Assembly (NCBI GenBank): GCA_021205715.1
Contig: JAJPXA010000038.1
Coordinates: 1-9,266, forward strand
DNA from: Bacillota bacterium
GTDB lineage: Bacteria; Bacillota; Clostridia; UBA1381
Direction of reading: 5' to 3'
Length of the DNA stretch: 9,266 bases
Made by a program: the position numbers and the translations under genes. Shown piece by piece: positions 1 through 7,204 of this stretch. How positions within the stretch are numbered: position 1 is the stretch's first letter; every line of letters starts with the position of its first letter. The notes beneath the pieces are model-generated. The model saw only the letters and a program-made list of their open reading frames with translations. It was not told the DNA's origin and ran no database searches.

Positions 1-36
1 TCCTTGGCTTGCTTTGAGAATTTACCGAATATATTT
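1..36 (-). other. short downstream spacer without terminator; possible site for a further gene
   Basis: These 36 bases follow the aminotransferase stop. I see no stem-loop with a T-run. The minus strand ends in AAGGA (5-1), which could be the ribosome binding site of another operon gene beyond the edge. The evidence is thin. Confidence 0.2.
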
Positions 37-1203
37 CTACTTTAATTTCATTTTTGCCCTAAAATGCTCCAGTCTGTTCAGCGCCTCGTTTAACGTTTCA
101 TCCTTTTTGGCGAAATGGAGCCGTATAAGATGATTTACGTCCTCTTTAAAAAAGCTCGAGCCTGGCACCGCGCCGATGCCGACATCGCTTGCGAGCTTTT
201 CGCAAAACTCCAAATCGCTTTCATAACCAAACTCGGATATGTCGAGCAGCACATAATACGCGCCCTGCGGAACGGTATGGGATATTTTCAAATCATCCAA
301 TCCCTTTAAAAACAAGCCGCGCTTGTGCGTATATTTATCCGCAAGCTGCCTATAGTAATCATCGCCGAATTTTAAACCTGTAACCGCCGCCTCCTGAAGC
401 GGCGCCGCCGCGCCTACGGTAAGGAAGTCGTGAACCTTTTTCACGGTTTCGGTGATTTCGGCGGGCGCTATTACATAACCCAAACGCCATCCCGTTACAG
501 AATACGTCTTTGAAAGAGAGCTGCACGAAATCGTCCTTTGCCGCATACCCGGGAGCGAGGCGAAATATATATGCTCGCTCGGCTTGTACACGATATGCTC
601 GTAAACCTCGTCGGTTATAACATATGTATCGTATTTTTCAGCCAAATCCGCTATTATTTTAAGCTCGTCATAGGTAAACACCTTTCCGCACGGGTTCGAC
701 GGGTTGCATAAAATAAGCGCTTTCGGATTTTGACGAAACGCGGCTTCAAGCTCGTCGGCGTTAAAGTTAAATTCGGGCGGGTACAGCGGCACATATATCG
801 GCTCCGCGCCGGACAGGATTGTATCCGCGCCGTAATTTTCATAAAACGGCGAGAAAACAATAACCTTATCTCCCGGGTTCGCGACCGTCATCATCGCCGC
901 CATCATCGCTTCCGTGCTTCCGCAGGTCACAACAATTTCCGTATCGGGGTTTATGTCGAATCCCATCAGACGCGACTGCTTTTCGGCAAGCGCTTCGCGA
1001 AAATTCTGAGCGCCCCACGTTATCGAATATTGGTGAAAATCCTCCTTTGTAACATCCGCCAGTCTGTCCAAAATTTCCTTCGGCGGCTCAAAATCCGGAA
1101 ATCCCTGCGATAAATTCACCGCGCCGTATTGGTTTGAAATCCTTGTCATTCGGCGAATTACCGAATCGGTAAAACCCGCCGTTCTGCTGCTTAAATTTTT
1201 CAC
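37..1203 (-). CDS. PLP-dependent class I/II aminotransferase (methionine/aromatic/KAT-like group)
   Basis: It exchanges the amino group between an amino acid and a 2-oxoacid. From GTG 1203 it has 388 residues, normal for fold-type I aminotransferases. Visible features are VNLSQGFPDFEPP (29-41), the substrate-loop signature of the kynurenine/methionine aminotransferase group, NPSNPCG (168-174), ITDEVYEH (196-203) with the PLP-binding Asp198 and Tyr201, the Schiff-base Lys232 in SSLSKTYSVTGWRLGY, and Arg361 in LIRLHFAK, which should bind the substrate carboxylate. Those relatives prefer Met, Phe, Tyr, Trp, kynurenine or Gln, a wide range that does not fix the substrate. It is the last gene in the window, 20 bases after the amidohydrolase. 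Its product or substrate 2-oxoacid would be handled by the oxidoreductase encoded upstream. Confidence 0.9.
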   Translation of the reverse strand: MKNLSSRTAGFTDSVIRRMTRISNQYGAVNLSQGFPDFEPPKEILDRLADVTKEDFHQYSITWGAQNFREALAEKQSRLMGFDINPDTEIVVTCGSTEAMMAAMMTVANPGDKVIVFSPFYENYGADTILSGAEPIYVPLYPPEFNFNADELEAAFRQNPKALILCNPSNPCGKVFTYDELKIIADLAEKYDTYVITDEVYEHIVYKPSEHIYFASLPGMRQRTISCSSLSKTYSVTGWRLGYVIAPAEITETVKKVHDFLTVGAAAPLQEAAVTGLKFGDDYYRQLADKYTHKRGLFLKGLDDLKISHTVPQGAYYVLLDISEFGYESDLEFCEKLASDVGIGAVPGSSFFKEDVNHLIRLHFAKKDETLNEALNRLEHFRAKMKLK

Positions 1204-1210
1204 TTGATTA

Positions 1211-1215
1211 CCTCT
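1211..1215 (-). promoter_or_regulatory. ribosome binding site that fixes the GTG start of the aminotransferase
   Basis: AGAGG on the minus strand lies seven bases before GTG at 1203. A TTG nine codons further up (1230) is also in frame, but it lies within the end of the preceding gene and would place this site inside the coding region, so GTG 1203 is preferred. Confidence 0.65.
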
Positions 1216-1223
1216 TTTCGCTC

Positions 1224-2063
1224 TTAGCAATATTTCTTTAAAAATCCCGCAAAATTATAATACTCTATTTTCCTAAAATCGTCAACGCTTAAATTAAGTC
1301 TGTGGAGCTTGTTAAGCTCCTCATTCGGATTCCACATAGGGAAATCACTTCCGAAGAAAAATTTGTCCGCTCCGAATTTGTCAATGAACGCTCTGAATTC
1401 ATAATCCGATATAAAATTCAACGTACTCGACGTGTCAAAATACAAGTTACCGTTTACGGGAAGAATATCGTAGGCTTCGCGCCAATGTGAAAAGCCGCCC
1501 ATATGCGCTGCGATAATTACCAAATCGGGCAGCTCATCAATAACATTTTTCAGTTTTGAAACACTTGAATAGCTGAGCTTTTTATCTCCCATATGAAAAA
1601 TCACGGGCATTTTATTATTTGCAATTTCTCTATATATCGGAAGCATCTTTTCATCGTCTATATCCGTTTGCTGAAAATCCGAATGAAATTTTACACCCCG
1701 TAATCCCAAACGCTTTATTCTTTTTATTTCCCGCGCATAGTCATCATTATCCTTATGCAGCGTGCCGAAGCCTATAAGAGTTTTGTCCGACCTGCACAGA
1801 CTTGAAATAAAATCGTTTATGCCTTTCGTCTGTTTAGCGGTTATTGCCGGAGAGAATATCGCCTGCGCGGCTATTTTATACGGCGCTACGCACATTAAGC
1901 GAGCCTTGTAAAGCTCGCTTAATGTACCCGTTGTGAACATAGGCATATTATAGAATTTACCTACGCTGTCCCTTGCCTTGTCGGCAATGGCATCGGGGAA
2001 TATATGAGTGTGCGCGTCTATAACCTCAAATCGTTCAGATTGAAAAGTCGAGCTTGCGTTCAT
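1224..2063 (-). CDS. metal-dependent amidohydrolase / decarboxylase, Amidohydro_2 (ACMSD-like) family
   Basis: A 279-residue TIM-barrel enzyme. Metal-ligand candidates are His18 and His20 in IDAHTHIFP, His157 in IFHMGD and Asp240 in FFFGSDFPMW, with further conserved His127 (KFHSDF) and His187 (AAHMGG). This matches the one-metal arrangement of the ACMSD/resorcylate decarboxylase group, in which members either hydrolyse C-N or C-O bonds or remove a carboxylate non-oxidatively. The start at 2063 has AAGGAG eight bases upstream and overlaps the ligase end by 29 bases. It is followed after 20 bases by the aminotransferase. Its place between a CoA ligase and an aminotransferase suggests it releases or decarboxylates the pathway substrate, for instance an N-acyl amino acid or an aromatic acid; this is inference. 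Codons 47-58 form a perfect hairpin, listed separately. Confidence 0.82.
   Translation of the reverse strand: MNASSTFQSERFEVIDAHTHIFPDAIADKARDSVGKFYNMPMFTTGTLSELYKARLMCVAPYKIAAQAIFSPAITAKQTKGINDFISSLCRSDKTLIGFGTLHKDNDDYAREIKRIKRLGLRGVKFHSDFQQTDIDDEKMLPIYREIANNKMPVIFHMGDKKLSYSSVSKLKNVIDELPDLVIIAAHMGGFSHWREAYDILPVNGNLYFDTSSTLNFISDYEFRAFIDKFGADKFFFGSDFPMWNPNEELNKLHRLNLSVDDFRKIEYYNFAGFLKKYC
1892..1925 (-). repeat. perfect 13-bp inverted repeat (8-base loop) inside the amidohydrolase gene
   Basis: The arms are ACATTAAGCGAGC (1892-1904) and its exact reverse complement (1913-1925), separated by eight bases. In mRNA this makes a strong stem-loop across codons 47-58 (T-L-S-E-L-Y-K-A-R-L-M-C). No T-run follows on either strand, so it is not a Rho-independent terminator. 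It could be an mRNA stability or pausing element, a protein-binding site, or a by-product of the amino-acid sequence. Confidence 0.7.
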
Positions 2064-3375
2064 CTATAATTCTCCTTGACTTATGCTCCGAGCGCGTGTC
2101 AAGTCCGCCGTCGGGATGCACAACCACATTATACGGCTTTACGCCGATTCTTGCTTTGAGCGCGGCGCTCACCTCATCCGCAACCTCCGCGTCGGTCTTG
2201 GGATTGTCCTCGTTTTTCTCAATTTCAACCGAATATTTGCAGGTAAAGTCCTTTTCAAACACTCTTATCAAATATTCGCCGGTAATTCCCGAAAGCTCGC
2301 GGATAACCGCCTCAATATCGCTCGGGAACACATTTACCGCCGACACGATAAACATATCGTCCTTTCTGCCGTTGATATGTATTCTTCCGTGGGTTCTGCC
2401 GCAGGAGCAGGGCGTGTTGTCTATCCAACCGATGTCGCCGGTTCTGAAACGAATAAGCGGGCGCGCGTGCTTTCTCAGCGTTGTAAACACAAGCTCGCCG
2501 ACCTCGCCCGGCTTTAGCACCTCGCCGGTGTGTATGTCAACCGTTTCGACAAGTATATGATTTTCCGCGATGTGCAGTCCGTCCTTTGCCTCGCACATCG
2601 CCGCACACGCGCCGAATATATCGGAAAGTCCGTAAAAATCGTAAACCTCCGCGCCCCACAAGTCCTCAATCGCCTTTCGTGTCGCGTCAATGGAGCCGCC
2701 AAGCTCACCCGCGACTATTATTTTCTTGATATTCAAGTCCTTTTTCGGGTCAATACCCTGTTTCAGCGCCTTTTCGCCGAGCTGCCAAGCGTAAGAGGGG
2801 CTTGTCCAAATAATGGTCGGCTGATATGTTTTTAAAATAAACAAAAGCCTTTCGCTCGGAAGCGTTCCGCCCCATATGCACAGCGCTCCTAGGTTTTGCG
2901 CGCCTATAACGTCGGGACCGCCGACGTAAAGCGAGAAATTGAGCGCGTGAACATACCTATCGTTCGGACGCATACCGACCTGCCAAAACCAACGGCTTTC
3001 GGTGTCCTGAAACTCGTCGAAATCACGCTTTGTAAACGGGCTCATCGTCGGAACTCCCGTTGAGCCGGACGACGTTGAAATAAACACAACATCCTCCTCG
3101 GGCACCGCCGCAAGCTCGCCCAAAAAAGAGCCTACTCCCTGCGTGTCGCGCTGTGTTTTCTTGTTGATAAACGGGAATTTTTGAATATCCGAAAGCGTCT
3201 GTATGTCGTCCGGCTTAACTCCCGCCTCATCGAACGAGCGCTTATAATACGGCGCGTTGTCATACGCGAATTTCACGATTTCCTTTAAGTCCGCGAGCTG
3301 TCTTTTTTCAAGCTCCTCGCGCGGCATTGTTTCAAGCTCCTCATCCCAATATTTACTGTTTATATCTCTGCTCAT
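2035..3375 (-). CDS. paaK: phenylacetate-CoA-ligase-like AMP-forming acyl/aryl-CoA ligase (PaaK family)
   Basis: It joins a carboxylic acid to CoA through an acyl-adenylate, using ATP. At 446 residues it is close to the length of PaaK enzymes. Visible motifs are the phosphate loop STSSGSTGVPT (100-110), YGLSDIFG (248-255), RFRTGDIG (309-316), CSCGRTHGR (323-331), GRKDDMFIVSAVNVFP (336-351) and the C-terminal RSEHKSRRIID (428-438), where Lys432 matches the catalytic lysine. In the YGLS motif an Asp replaces the usual metal-binding Glu. CxCGR is common in this family. Family substrates include phenylacetate and other aryl or acyl acids; I cannot choose among them, so the symbol marks the family only. 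AGGAGG lies eight bases upstream of the ATG. The end overlaps the next gene by 29 bases. Confidence 0.85.
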   Translation of the reverse strand: MSRDINSKYWDEELETMPREELEKRQLADLKEIVKFAYDNAPYYKRSFDEAGVKPDDIQTLSDIQKFPFINKKTQRDTQGVGSFLGELAAVPEEDVVFISTSSGSTGVPTMSPFTKRDFDEFQDTESRWFWQVGMRPNDRYVHALNFSLYVGGPDVIGAQNLGALCIWGGTLPSERLLFILKTYQPTIIWTSPSYAWQLGEKALKQGIDPKKDLNIKKIIVAGELGGSIDATRKAIEDLWGAEVYDFYGLSDIFGACAAMCEAKDGLHIAENHILVETVDIHTGEVLKPGEVGELVFTTLRKHARPLIRFRTGDIGWIDNTPCSCGRTHGRIHINGRKDDMFIVSAVNVFPSDIEAVIRELSGITGEYLIRVFEKDFTCKYSVEIEKNEDNPKTDAEVADEVSAALKARIGVKPYNVVVHPDGGLDTRSEHKSRRIIDERKLDFSI

Positions 3376-3376
3376 T

Positions 3377-4279
3377 CTATTTACCTCCTACGTTTTTGAA
3401 CGTTTTATTTATCCTTTCCCATTTGGCGTTTCTCGATTTCTCTATAATTTCTATATCCTCATCCGTCAGATGCTTAAATCTGCCCTGCTTTTTCAGATAA
3501 TCGGAAACGCTTGTAAACTCTTTTGGTCTGTAATTTAATGTAAACTCGCCGTTTTCGTATTCGGCGAGGTACCATAGACCACTGTCAACCACTTCCTTTG
3601 CAATCTCAACCGTTTCATCCGTGCGGATGCCCCATCCCGTGGGGCACGGCGCGATAATGTGTATGTATTTCGTGCCGCGGATTTTCGAAGCCTTATCGAC
3701 CTTGTTTATAAAATCGTTTATGTACCCCACACTCGCGGTCGCGGCATAGGGTATATCGTGCGCGGCGACAATTTCAAACATATTCTTTTTCGGTCTTAAA
3801 TTGCCGCGTATGTTTTTTCCTGCCGGAGTGGTCGTGGTCTTTGCGCCGAACGGCGTAAGCGAGCTTTTTTGTATGCCCGTATTCATATAAGCCTCGTTGT
3901 CGTAGCAGATATAAAGAATATCGTCGTTTCTGTCAATCGCGCCCGAAAGCGCTTGAAGTCCTATATCCGCCGTGCCGCCGTCGCCGGCGAAGCCTACAGC
4001 TTGAAAATCCGTTATACCCCGCGCGCGAAGTCCCGCTTCTATGCCCGTGAGCATTGACGCGGTTCCCGCGAATGTCGAAATTATCGCGTTATTTGAGAAA
4101 CAAAGCTGCGGGAAGTTGAAGCCGACCGCTGACATACAGCCCGCGGGAAGAACTGCGACGGAGCGCTCCCCGAGCGCCTTTAACGCGAGCCTTACCGCCA
4201 GACTGCCGCCGCATCCGGCGCAAGCCTTATGTCCGTAAAAATATTCGTCCTCGTTGAGATTTTTCGCATTCAGCGCCAT
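3377..4279 (-). CDS. porB: 2-oxoacid:ferredoxin oxidoreductase, beta subunit (TPP-binding)
   Basis: This subunit binds the diphosphate of thiamine diphosphate through Mg2+ and carries the proximal [4Fe-4S] cluster. It has 300 residues. The TPP motif starts at Gly99-Asp100-Gly101 (GDGGTADIG) and ends with the Asn-bearing YDNEAYMNTG (126-135). Cys20 and Cys23 (CAGC), Cys48 and Cys212 (APCPTGW) sit where the four cluster ligands of this family are expected. The start has GGAGG nine bases upstream and lies inside the end of the alpha gene. The stop TAG is one base before the ligase start, with the ligase's AGGAGG within the last codons. This tight link ties the ligase to the oxidoreductase as adjacent steps. 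Confidence 0.93.
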   Translation of the reverse strand: MALNAKNLNEDEYFYGHKACAGCGGSLAVRLALKALGERSVAVLPAGCMSAVGFNFPQLCFSNNAIISTFAGTASMLTGIEAGLRARGITDFQAVGFAGDGGTADIGLQALSGAIDRNDDILYICYDNEAYMNTGIQKSSLTPFGAKTTTTPAGKNIRGNLRPKKNMFEIVAAHDIPYAATASVGYINDFINKVDKASKIRGTKYIHIIAPCPTGWGIRTDETVEIAKEVVDSGLWYLAEYENGEFTLNYRPKEFTSVSDYLKKQGRFKHLTDEDIEIIEKSRNAKWERINKTFKNVGGK

Positions 4280-5462
4280 TACCGCTCACCTCCGTTCTCT
4301 CTCTGCTCGTGCCGATTCCTATAAATTTAACTTCCGCTTCCTCGGTTTCGAGCCTTAAAAATATGTTTTCTATGTCCTTTTTTGATATATTTTTGCCGCC
4401 TAAACCGCCTATAAAGTTCGAAATCGGAATGTTTTCGGCATTGTTTTGTAAAGCAGCCTTTACATTTGTGCAAACCGTCCCCTCATTCCCGAACGATATA
4501 TCCTTTTCAAGCACGGCGACGGCTTTTGCGTTTTTCACCGCACGCGCTATATCGTCGTTGGGGAACGGGCGCATATACCGAATCCGCAAAACGCCGACTC
4601 TTTTACCCTGCCGCCTGAGTTTGTCCGCCGTTTCCTTTACAAGTCCCGCGATGCTTCCGAGAGTGATAATTATGTAATCGGCATCCTCGGTTTTATAGCT
4701 TTCGGTAAGACCGGTGTAGCTGCGTCCGAAAATGTCGGCAAATTTGCGCTCCGCTTTATTGATTACTCCCGCGGCGTTTAAAACGCCGATATGCTCTTTG
4801 TATTTGAATATATCGTTGTGCGCGGGGCCCGCCGAGAACGCTAAGTTTTTGGGATTATCGAAATCGATTTTGTTTTCCGTTTCAAAGGGCGGCAAAAACG
4901 CGTCCGCCTGTTCCTGTGCGGGAACATCGACAACCTCGTATGTATGCGTCAAGACAAATCCGTCAAGGTTTACCATAAACGGCGTTGACACCGCCGAGTT
5001 TTCCGCTATATAGTAGCTCATAAGCGCCAAATCAAGGCTTTCCTGCGCGTTTTCGGCATACGCCTGAATCCAGCCGCTGTCCAAAAGCGAAAGCGAATCG
5101 CGTTGGTCGCCGTATATGTTCCACGGAAGAGCGGTTGAACGGTTCGCGTTCATCATAACAATCGGGAATCTGCCGCCTGCGGCGTATGTAAGACATTCCG
5201 CCATATACAGAAGTCCCTGCGACGATGTCGCGGTGAACGCTCTCGCGCCGACGGCTGACGCGCCCATCGCGCACGACAGTGCGGAATGCTCCGACTCAAC
5301 GTGAATAAATTCCGCGTTAAGACTCTTATCCTCAACCATTTCCGACAATCGTTCAACGACGATTGTTTGCGGCGTGATGGGATAGGCGGATATAACCTGC
5401 GGCTTTGCGAGGCGTATGCCCTCCGCAAACGCTTCGTTTCCCGATAAAAATTTTCTTGCCAT
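4227..5462 (-). CDS. porA: 2-oxoacid:ferredoxin oxidoreductase, alpha subunit
   Basis: This subunit forms the active site with beta and holds the pyrimidine side of thiamine diphosphate. It has 411 residues. The N-terminal domain carries SAYPITPQT (25-33), HVESEHSA (54-61), TSSQGLLYMAE (79-89) and DSGWIQ (128-133), all hallmarks of POR/VOR alpha subunits. A second domain (about 262-385) has the IITLGSIAG and GVLRIRYMRPFP segments. GGAGG lies ten bases before the start, inside the end of the delta gene. The last 17 or so residues are encoded in the overlap with beta (53 bases) and are rich in charged residues. The normal end of the domain seems to be near GIGTSRERTEV (382-392), so this tail may be an extension from a lost stop. 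Substrate preference (pyruvate, branched-chain or aryl 2-oxoacid) cannot be read reliably. Confidence 0.92.
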   Translation of the reverse strand: MARKFLSGNEAFAEGIRLAKPQVISAYPITPQTIVVERLSEMVEDKSLNAEFIHVESEHSALSCAMGASAVGARAFTATSSQGLLYMAECLTYAAGGRFPIVMMNANRSTALPWNIYGDQRDSLSLLDSGWIQAYAENAQESLDLALMSYYIAENSAVSTPFMVNLDGFVLTHTYEVVDVPAQEQADAFLPPFETENKIDFDNPKNLAFSAGPAHNDIFKYKEHIGVLNAAGVINKAERKFADIFGRSYTGLTESYKTEDADYIIITLGSIAGLVKETADKLRRQGKRVGVLRIRYMRPFPNDDIARAVKNAKAVAVLEKDISFGNEGTVCTNVKAALQNNAENIPISNFIGGLGGKNISKKDIENIFLRLETEEAEVKFIGIGTSRERTEVSGNGAECEKSQRGRIFLRT

Positions 5463-5752
5463 TACTTTTCCGCCTCCATTTCCACCGCGCCGAATTTACA
5501 CGCCTTTCGGCAAATTCCGCAGCCCTTGCAAAAATCGTAGTCTATGCCGACCTTACCGTCGCGCTTAAATATAACGCCGTCGGGACACTGTAAATAACAT
5601 TGCAGACAGCCGCGGCATTTGCCGAGGTCTATTACCGGCTTTACATTTCGCCAACCCGAATTTTTTGTTACAAGATAACCCGCCTCGTATGACGGCGCGT
5701 CGGGTATTTCATCGAATGCCGACGGGATTTTATCTCTTAAATAAGGTTTCAT
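5462..5752 (-). CDS. porD: 2-oxoacid:ferredoxin oxidoreductase, delta subunit (2x[4Fe-4S] ferredoxin-like)
   Basis: This is the electron-transfer subunit that carries electrons between the thiamine-diphosphate site and external ferredoxin. In 96 residues it has a short N-terminal lead with the family stretch SGWRNVKPVID (32-42) and two cysteine clusters: Cys46, 49, 52, 56 (CRGCLQCYLQCP) and Cys75, 78, 81, 85 (CKGCGICRKAC). The second cluster lacks the usual proline after its last cysteine and has Lys instead, a minor variation. Both sets are complete, so two [4Fe-4S] clusters are expected. The start overlaps the gamma stop by four bases, and the stop shares one base with the alpha start (TAATG). 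Order and spacing match the gamma-delta-alpha-beta arrangement of POR/VOR operons in anaerobes. Confidence 0.92.
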   Translation of the reverse strand: MKPYLRDKIPSAFDEIPDAPSYEAGYLVTKNSGWRNVKPVIDLGKCRGCLQCYLQCPDGVIFKRDGKVGIDYDFCKGCGICRKACKFGAVEMEAEK

Positions 5753-6267
5753 TTTTTTACCGCCTCCATAGCCGCGTGTACGGCGCGTATATTTTTATCC
5801 CACAGCCTTTCAGCCATATTTTCACGTATCGCGCCAGCGATATTTTCCTCCGATATGCCGCCGTATACCGCCGCAAGCGCGCCGAGCATAACGGTGTTCA
5901 CAATCGGCATACCCAATATTTCCTCCGCGACTTTCTCTGCGTCCAAAGCGATGATTTTGTCGTTTGAAATTGCCTTTTTAGTATTCAGTATCACCTTTCC
6001 GTTCGGCTTCAGCTCGTCGAAAGCGGAAGGCGAAAATAATGTGTCGTCCAAGAATATGCTGTAATCGGCTTTTTCGATTTCACTTCTGTTCGCTATCGGC
6101 TTTTCGTCGAGCTTTGTAAACGCGCGTATCGGTGCGCCGCGCCTTTCGGGTCCGAACGACGGAAACGCGAGCGCATATTTTCCGCTGAGCGCATATGCCG
6201 CGCCCGACAGCCGTGCCGCCGTAAACGCGCCCTGACCGCCTCTGCCGTGCCATAAAATTTCAATCAT
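5749..6267 (-). CDS. porG: 2-oxoacid:ferredoxin oxidoreductase, gamma subunit
   Basis: This is the gamma subunit of a four-subunit thiamine-diphosphate enzyme that converts a 2-oxoacid plus CoA into acyl-CoA and CO2 with reduction of ferredoxin, or the reverse. The start at 6267 gives 172 residues beginning MIEILWHGRGGQG. GGAGG lies seven bases upstream, whereas the upstream in-frame start at 6345 would run into the permease gene and adds an unrelated tail. Family marks are HGRGGQGA (7-14), FPSFGPERRGAPI (35-47) and the NTVMLGALA stretch near 124-132. The end overlaps the delta start by four bases (ATGA). The codons for its last Met-Glu-Ala also supply the GGAGG site for the delta gene. The symbol is provisional because the substrate is not known to be pyruvate. 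Confidence 0.9.
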   Translation of the reverse strand: MIEILWHGRGGQGAFTAARLSGAAYALSGKYALAFPSFGPERRGAPIRAFTKLDEKPIANRSEIEKADYSIFLDDTLFSPSAFDELKPNGKVILNTKKAISNDKIIALDAEKVAEEILGMPIVNTVMLGALAAVYGGISEENIAGAIRENMAERLWDKNIRAVHAAMEAVKK

Positions 6268-6283
6268 AATATAACCTCCGTTT

Positions 6284-7204
6284 TTATTTGCGCCAACGCA
6301 GTAAATAGTTTTGCAGCTTGTTAAACAAAAACGATATTGCCACAACCACCGCGCCTATTATCAAAATACCGCCTATCGCTCTCGTGTAATCGCCAAAATC
6401 CGAATATTGCTTTACATAGTACCCCAAGCCGCTCGATGCCCCTATCATTTCCGCGGATGTAAGTAGGATAAATGAAATTCCCAACCCCTGATTACAGCCG
6501 ATGAATATCTGCGGCAATGCCGCGGGAAGTATGACCGAAAAGAGCATTGTCGGCTTACTTACGTTCAGCACCTTTGCAGAGTCGATTGTTTTTTGCTCAA
6601 CGTTTAACACGCCGCTCATAGTGCTTGCGAATACAGGCCAAAACGTCGCCAAAAATATAACAAAAACCGATACCGAGCGAAAGGTCGGAAGCAGCGCTAT
6701 GCCGTAAGGGATATACACAATCGGCGGTATGGAGCCGAGAAATTTCGATATGTACGACGCGGCACCGCCCGCTCTTGCGCTGTTCCCCAAGAACAGTCCC
6801 AACGGTACCGCGACGATAACCGCAAGCAGATATCCCTCGACTATTATACCTAAGGAGCTTCTTATATTTACAAGTATCTTTCCCGCGTCGTCAATCAGCT
6901 GCCAAATCACCTTGCCCATAGGCGGAAAAAGCGATTCGCTCAATATGTTGAATTTCACCGCCGCGAGCGTCCAAAATATAAGAAGTGCATATAAAAAGGC
7001 GATTATATCGAGAAACAGATTAAGACCCGATTCCGTTTTCGATACGGTCGAAACCGCCAAAACTATAATTTCAAGAACAGCCGCAAAGCCTATAAGGTAC
7101 GCTGTATGTGGGTCACCGGAAATCCTGTCGGGCAGAAGCTGAACAAGCATCAATATCACGAAAAGCGCGTTCGCAACGCGCAAATATCTCTTTTTTGCCG
7201 TCAT
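6284..7204 (-). CDS. ABC transporter permease, NitT/TauT (SsuC/TauC-like) family, with extra N-terminal membrane segments
   Basis: This is the membrane channel subunit of the importer. It has 306 residues, longer than the roughly 250-270 usual for SsuC/TauC permeases. The C-terminal two thirds (about 110-300) hold the binding-protein-dependent permease core, with GYLLAVIVAVPLGLFLG (124-140) and the EAA coupling loop SAKVLNVSKPTMLFSVILPAALP (209-231), which should dock on the ATPase. Before it are three hydrophobic stretches (about 10-24, 35-52 and 62-82), of which two look additional to the normal fold. The start overlaps the ATPase stop by one base and has GAGGTGA seven bases upstream. The gene ends 16 bases before the oxidoreductase gamma subunit, so transporter and enzyme are probably on one transcript. 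Only one permease gene is present, so it would act as a homodimer. Confidence 0.9.
   Translation of the reverse strand: MTAKKRYLRVANALFVILMLVQLLPDRISGDPHTAYLIGFAAVLEIIVLAVSTVSKTESGLNLFLDIIAFLYALLIFWTLAAVKFNILSESLFPPMGKVIWQLIDDAGKILVNIRSSLGIIVEGYLLAVIVAVPLGLFLGNSARAGGAASYISKFLGSIPPIVYIPYGIALLPTFRSVSVFVIFLATFWPVFASTMSGVLNVEQKTIDSAKVLNVSKPTMLFSVILPAALPQIFIGCNQGLGISFILLTSAEMIGASSGLGYYVKQYSDFGDYTRAIGGILIIGAVVVAISFLFNKLQNYLLRWRK

Noticed and set aside
730..1113. Plus-strand open frame of 127 codons opposite the aminotransferase gene
   Set aside because: It lacks recognisable domains and is rich in Arg and Ile, as expected for the antisense of a real gene. The minus strand here encodes the conserved aminotransferase core.
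1304..1320. Seven-base inverted repeat (GGAGCTT / AAGCTCC) near the end of the amidohydrolase gene
   Set aside because: It is short, with a three-base loop, no T-run and a position inside conserved coding sequence; chance is the simplest explanation.
2054..2560. Plus-strand open frame of 168 codons opposite the ligase gene
   Set aside because: Its low-complexity Ser/Thr-rich translation has no family signature, and it lies opposite the strongly conserved C-terminal domain of the ligase.
4309..4677. Plus-strand open frame of 122 codons opposite the alpha subunit gene
   Set aside because: It is a shadow of the conserved alpha subunit; the Ser/Phe-rich translation has no recognisable motif.
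4772..4788. Near-palindrome CGGCGTTTAAAACGCCG inside the alpha subunit gene
   Set aside because: The arms of eight meet over one base, so the hairpin would lose several pairs to form a loop. There is no T-run, and the string is explained by coding for Val-Leu-Asn-Ala.
5345..5366. Eight-base inverted repeat (ACAATCGT / ACGATTGT) in the alpha subunit gene
   Set aside because: Short arms of this size are expected several times by chance in 9 kb, and no terminator or site logic accompanies it.
6268..6345. Longer N-terminus of the gamma subunit from 6345
   Set aside because: It would run into the permease coding end and add an unrelated Cys-rich tail. The Met at 6267 has GGAGG seven bases upstream and starts the conserved domain.
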